A DNA stretch of 15,754 nt from Ruminococcaceae bacterium UBA1730 (GTDB lineage: Bacteria > Bacillota > Clostridia > Oscillospirales > Acutalibacteraceae). Below, piece after piece: positions 13,387 to 15,754 of this stretch; position 1 is the stretch's first letter; each line of letters begins with the position of its first letter. The notes beneath the pieces are model-generated. The model was given only the letters and a program-made list of their open reading frames with translations, was not told the origin of the DNA and made no database searches. The stretch lies in contig DCII01000006.1 of NCBI GenBank assembly GCA_002315935.1, positions 1 through 15,754 on the forward strand, given 5' to 3'. The position numbers and the translations under genes are program-made.

Positions 13387-13881
13387 ATGAAAGAAATCAA
13401 CATCAGAGATATTAAAATCAGTGCTCCCGAGCTTGTAAGTGACGGTTGGGCACTCGTTACCGCAGGCAACGAAAAAGACTGCAACACCATGACCGTCAGT
13501 TGGGGAACTCTCGGCGAGCTGTGGGGAAAGGATGTTGCGATGATTTTTATCCGCCCGCAAAGATACACCCGTGAATTCATTGACAGAGAAGAATACTTCA
13601 CCGTTTCCTTCTACGATGAAAAATACAGAAACGCTCTTAAAATCTGCGGAGCAAAGAGCGGAAGAGACTGCGATAAAATCGGCGAAGCAGGTCTGAATCC
13701 TGTTGACATTGATTCTTCCGTAACATTCAAGGAAGCAAAATACACCCTCGTTTGCCGTAAAATTGCTGTTCAGAGCCTCGACCCGAATGGCTTCCTTGAC
13801 CCCGAAATCGAAAGCAATTATTCCAAAAAGGATTATCATATTGTTTACACAGGAGAAATAATAAAGGCTTATGAAAACTGA
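13387..13881 (+). CDS. flavin reductase-like FMN-binding protein (flavoredoxin family)
   Basis: The 164-residue protein has the split beta-barrel flavin reductase-like fold. WALVTAG at 21-27 and the phosphate-contacting TMTVSWGTLGELWGKD at 34-49 match the N-terminal flavin site. IFIRPQRYTREFIDREEYFTVSFYD at 53-77 is the hallmark segment of flavoredoxin-type proteins of anaerobes, with the Arg/Tyr pair before the helix. These proteins bind FMN and pass electrons or reduce flavin; a physiological partner is not evident. The chosen start is ATG 13387 with TTGAGGTG 6 bases upstream. A GTG three codons earlier lies within that binding site and is unlikely. Its 3' end overlaps the next gene by 11 bases, so translation is probably coupled. 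Confidence 0.85.
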   Translation: MKEINIRDIKISAPELVSDGWALVTAGNEKDCNTMTVSWGTLGELWGKDVAMIFIRPQRYTREFIDREEYFTVSFYDEKYRNALKICGAKSGRDCDKIGEAGLNPVDIDSSVTFKEAKYTLVCRKIAVQSLDPNGFLDPEIESNYSKKDYHIVYTGEIIKAYEN

Positions 13882-14944
13882 ACTTGAACCGAAAATTCTC
13901 CGTTTCGCAGACGGAACAGAAGTCAGTAATGCTGAGGATTTCAGAAAACGAAGAGCGGAAATGCTTGATATTCTTGCCAGTGAGGAATACGGATATATTC
14001 CCGAGGCTGTCGGCAAAACGGAAATCGCTTTCTCATCCGCACCGAAGTCCATTTCAGCAGGCTTCGGACTTTTCAGAACTGCAAATGTTTTCTTTGACAC
14101 TCCGAAAGGCAAATTCACTTTCCCAATCAAGATTTATACACCCGATAACGGGAAGAAAAATCCGGGATTTGTCTTCATGAATTTCAACTTCAACACCTTT
14201 GATGCTTATCTGCCCGTTGAAGAAATCGTTTCAAACGGTTTTTCCGTTGCACTCATTCACTATAACGATGTCACGAGCGACAACGGCGATATGAATGACA
14301 AGCTCTGCGGAATGTTTGACCGCCCAAGCAATAACACGGGTTACGGAAAAATTTCAATCTGGGCATTCGCAATGAGCAGGGTTATGGATGTTATCGGCGA
14401 AATTGACGGCTTCGACAGCGAAAACATTGCCGCAATCGGTCATTCAAGGCTCGGCAAAACTGCTCTCTGGGCAGGTGCGAATGACGAAAGATTTAAGTAT
14501 GTCATTTCAAATGATTCGGGTTGCGGCGGAGCGGCATCGGAAAGAATAAAGCACGATAACGCCGAAACAATCGCTCATATGAACAATGTTTTTCCTTATT
14601 GGTTCTGCGAAAACAGAAAACAGTATGCCGACAGAGCCGATGAAATGCCCTTTGACCAGCATTTTCTTGTTGCCTGCGTTGCTCCGAGATTTGTTTCCGT
14701 TGCAAGTGCGGAAAAAGATGCGTGGGCAGACCCGTATTCAGAGCAGCTGACCTGCGTTAACGCCTCCCCTGCATGGGAAGTTCAGGGTCTTAAGGGCTAT
14801 TGCGGAAGCGTTGAGCCGCTTGCAATTGACACTTCGTCGGACGAAGGCAGAGTTACATATCACATCCGCAAAGGTGCTCACTATTTAAGCCGTGTGGACT
14901 GGAATTATTATATGAAGGTCATATCCAATGAACTCGGAAGATAA
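13871..14944 (+). CDS. CE15-like alpha/beta-hydrolase (glucuronoyl esterase / acetylxylan esterase-like)
   Basis: The 357-residue protein resembles bacterial CE15 esterases, which split ester bonds between glucuronoxylan and lignin. The nucleophile elbow is IGHSRLGKTALWAGANDERF (189-208) with Ser192, followed by VISNDSGCGGAA. The region FPYWFCENRKQYADR and the segment DQHFLVACVAPR (263-274) are typical of the family. His337 in RKGAHYLSRVDW is the likely catalytic His; I do not assign the acid. The usual lid and oxyanion parts cannot be judged by eye. No signal peptide is seen, unlike secreted CE15 enzymes, so a cytosolic role on imported fragments is inferred. It overlaps the flavoredoxin-like gene by 11 bases and ylmH by 17, which argues for one mRNA. 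AGGAG and AAAGG both lie in front of the ATG. Confidence 0.82.
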   Translation: MKTELEPKILRFADGTEVSNAEDFRKRRAEMLDILASEEYGYIPEAVGKTEIAFSSAPKSISAGFGLFRTANVFFDTPKGKFTFPIKIYTPDNGKKNPGFVFMNFNFNTFDAYLPVEEIVSNGFSVALIHYNDVTSDNGDMNDKLCGMFDRPSNNTGYGKISIWAFAMSRVMDVIGEIDGFDSENIAAIGHSRLGKTALWAGANDERFKYVISNDSGCGGAASERIKHDNAETIAHMNNVFPYWFCENRKQYADRADEMPFDQHFLVACVAPRFVSVASAEKDAWADPYSEQLTCVNASPAWEVQGLKGYCGSVEPLAIDTSSDEGRVTYHIRKGAHYLSRVDWNYYMKVISNELGR

Positions 14945-15722
14945 AATTCTTTTTGCAAAAATCGAAGATAAAGCACGCTCATGCACCGATTATTCGATGA
15001 TAACCTCAAGCGATTTTCTTGATATGCATCAGCGTTCGGCTGTCAGCTCTCTGCACCTTCAATTTCCGGATGTGAAACAGCTCTTTTACGGCGGATTTGA
15101 AGGGGCTGAGCGAAGCATTGCCGTTTTTCTGCCCGAATATATCGAAGCAACCGGTGAAAGCTCTTTGAGAGAATATTTTATCAAAAATCCTGACGATGAC
15201 CCGATAAGAATTATTGAGGTCACCAAGGATAAATTTTCCGCAAGGCTCTCCCACCGTGACTATCTGGGAGCATTGATGGCTCTCGGAATTCGAAGGGAAA
15301 TGACAGGTGACATCATAGTCAGCGAAAGAGGTTGCAGAATTGCCGCTCTTGCCAAAACCGCACAGTTTATCGTTGATAATCTTGACAAAGCCGGCAGAGG
15401 TTCATTGAAGGCAAAAATCATTCCGCTTGAAGATGCGGTTATCAATTCCGCTGTTCAGGGCAAACCGGACAGCTTTACCGTTTCGTCATTGAGACTCGAC
15501 AGCATAGTCAAAAACGGTTTCGGAATTTCACGCTCCGCCGCCTGCGAAGCAATCAACGCAGGAATTGTTTTCGTCAATGATGTTGAATGCACGAAGGCAG
15601 ATAAGAGAATTTCCGAGAATGATAAAATCACCATGCGTCATAAGGGCAGAATGATTGTGACGGATTGCTCCTCCCTTTCAAAGAAAGGCAGAGTTATCGT
15701 CAATATCCTGCGGTTCGTCTGA
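14928..15722 (+). CDS. ylmH: YlmH-family S4-domain RNA-binding protein
   Basis: The 264 residues match YlmH in length and layout: an N-terminal part with DFLDMHQRSAV (29-39), the central signature SHRDYLGALMALGIRREMTG (108-127) and a C-terminal S4 RNA-binding domain at about 186-243 (SSLRLDSIVKNGFGISRSAA, then AGIVFVNDVE). In Bacillota ylmH normally sits in the ylmDEFGH-divIVA cell-division cluster; in B. subtilis the protein has been linked to ribosome-associated quality control. Here it follows the CE15-like gene instead, overlapping its last 17 bases, with GAAGG 9 bases before the ATG (14914-14918), inside that gene. Whether division genes follow downstream lies outside the window. Confidence 0.93.
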   Translation: MNSEDKILFAKIEDKARSCTDYSMITSSDFLDMHQRSAVSSLHLQFPDVKQLFYGGFEGAERSIAVFLPEYIEATGESSLREYFIKNPDDDPIRIIEVTKDKFSARLSHRDYLGALMALGIRREMTGDIIVSERGCRIAALAKTAQFIVDNLDKAGRGSLKAKIIPLEDAVINSAVQGKPDSFTVSSLRLDSIVKNGFGISRSAACEAINAGIVFVNDVECTKADKRISENDKITMRHKGRMIVTDCSSLSKKGRVIVNILRFV

Positions 15723-15736
15723 AGGTTGAGAACCTT
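15722..15736 (+). other. short hairpin directly after ylmH
   Basis: AAGGTT and AACCTT pair around a GAG loop, starting at the last base of the stop codon. No T-run follows within the window, so a terminator cannot be claimed. The remaining 18 bases to the edge hold nothing recognisable. Confidence 0.3.
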
Positions 15737-15754
15737 ATGCTTTGATTGAATTCC

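Noticed and set aside
13336..14130. A 264-codon minus-strand open frame across the thrS-downstream gap, the flavoredoxin and the CE15 gene
   Set aside because: It runs antisense to two genes with clear families, crosses their promoter and has no ribosome binding site or recognisable domain. It is a mirror of codon bias.

Overview
The window looks like chromosome from a low-to-mid G+C Bacillota, most likely a clostridial anaerobe of the Oscillospiraceae/ruminococcal kind. The reasons are a T-box riboswitch in front of thrS, the rny-ymdB pair (RNase Y plus a YmdB phosphodiesterase), the rpsO-pnp pair, a ylmH gene, strong AGGAGG-type ribosome binding sites, and two intracellular plant-polysaccharide-type enzymes (a GH28-like beta-helix protein and a CE15-like esterase). 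The taxonomic placement is inference; no 16S rRNA or tRNA gene is present.

Layout. Everything from 1 to about 11020 is on the minus strand. In the direction of transcription, rny (RNase Y) comes first from a strong promoter and a structured leader. A hairpin follows, then a tight run ymdB - ttcA-like PP-loop protein - cofactor-independent phosphoglycerate mutase family protein - an unrecognised polytopic membrane protein (gaps of 12, 19 and 37 bp). A roughly 390-bp gap holds several inverted repeats, the rpsO promoter and a folded rpsO leader. Next come rpsO and pnp, separated by two hairpins, and a clear terminator. A GH28-like gene has its own consensus promoter with a palindrome across the start site. 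After it are a previously unlisted 47-codon hydrophobic small ORF with a perfect Shine-Dalgarno and its own terminator, and finally the 5' part of a phage-tail/baseplate-like repeat protein. That gene runs off the window edge and seems to lack an ATG/GTG start.

From 11051 onward everything is on the plus strand. A consensus promoter, a complete threonine T-box with its terminator, thrS and a terminator come first. They are followed by an extended -10 promoter and three overlapping genes: a flavin reductase-like (flavoredoxin) protein, the CE15-like esterase and ylmH.

How the genes work together. Two halves of the Gram-positive RNA-decay machinery (RNase Y and PNPase) lie a few kilobases apart, with translation and tRNA genes around them (rpsO, ttcA-like, thrS, ylmH). 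That is ordinary housekeeping content. The less ordinary parts are the leaders and intergenic structures (the stem-loop at the predicted 5' end of the rny mRNA, the rny/ymdB hairpin, the rpsO leader), the orphan membrane protein in the ymdB operon, the CE15 gene overlapped on both sides by unrelated genes, and the small ORF plus non-ATG tail-like gene at the left edge. I see no clear new multi-gene system; the left edge is the most accessory-looking part.
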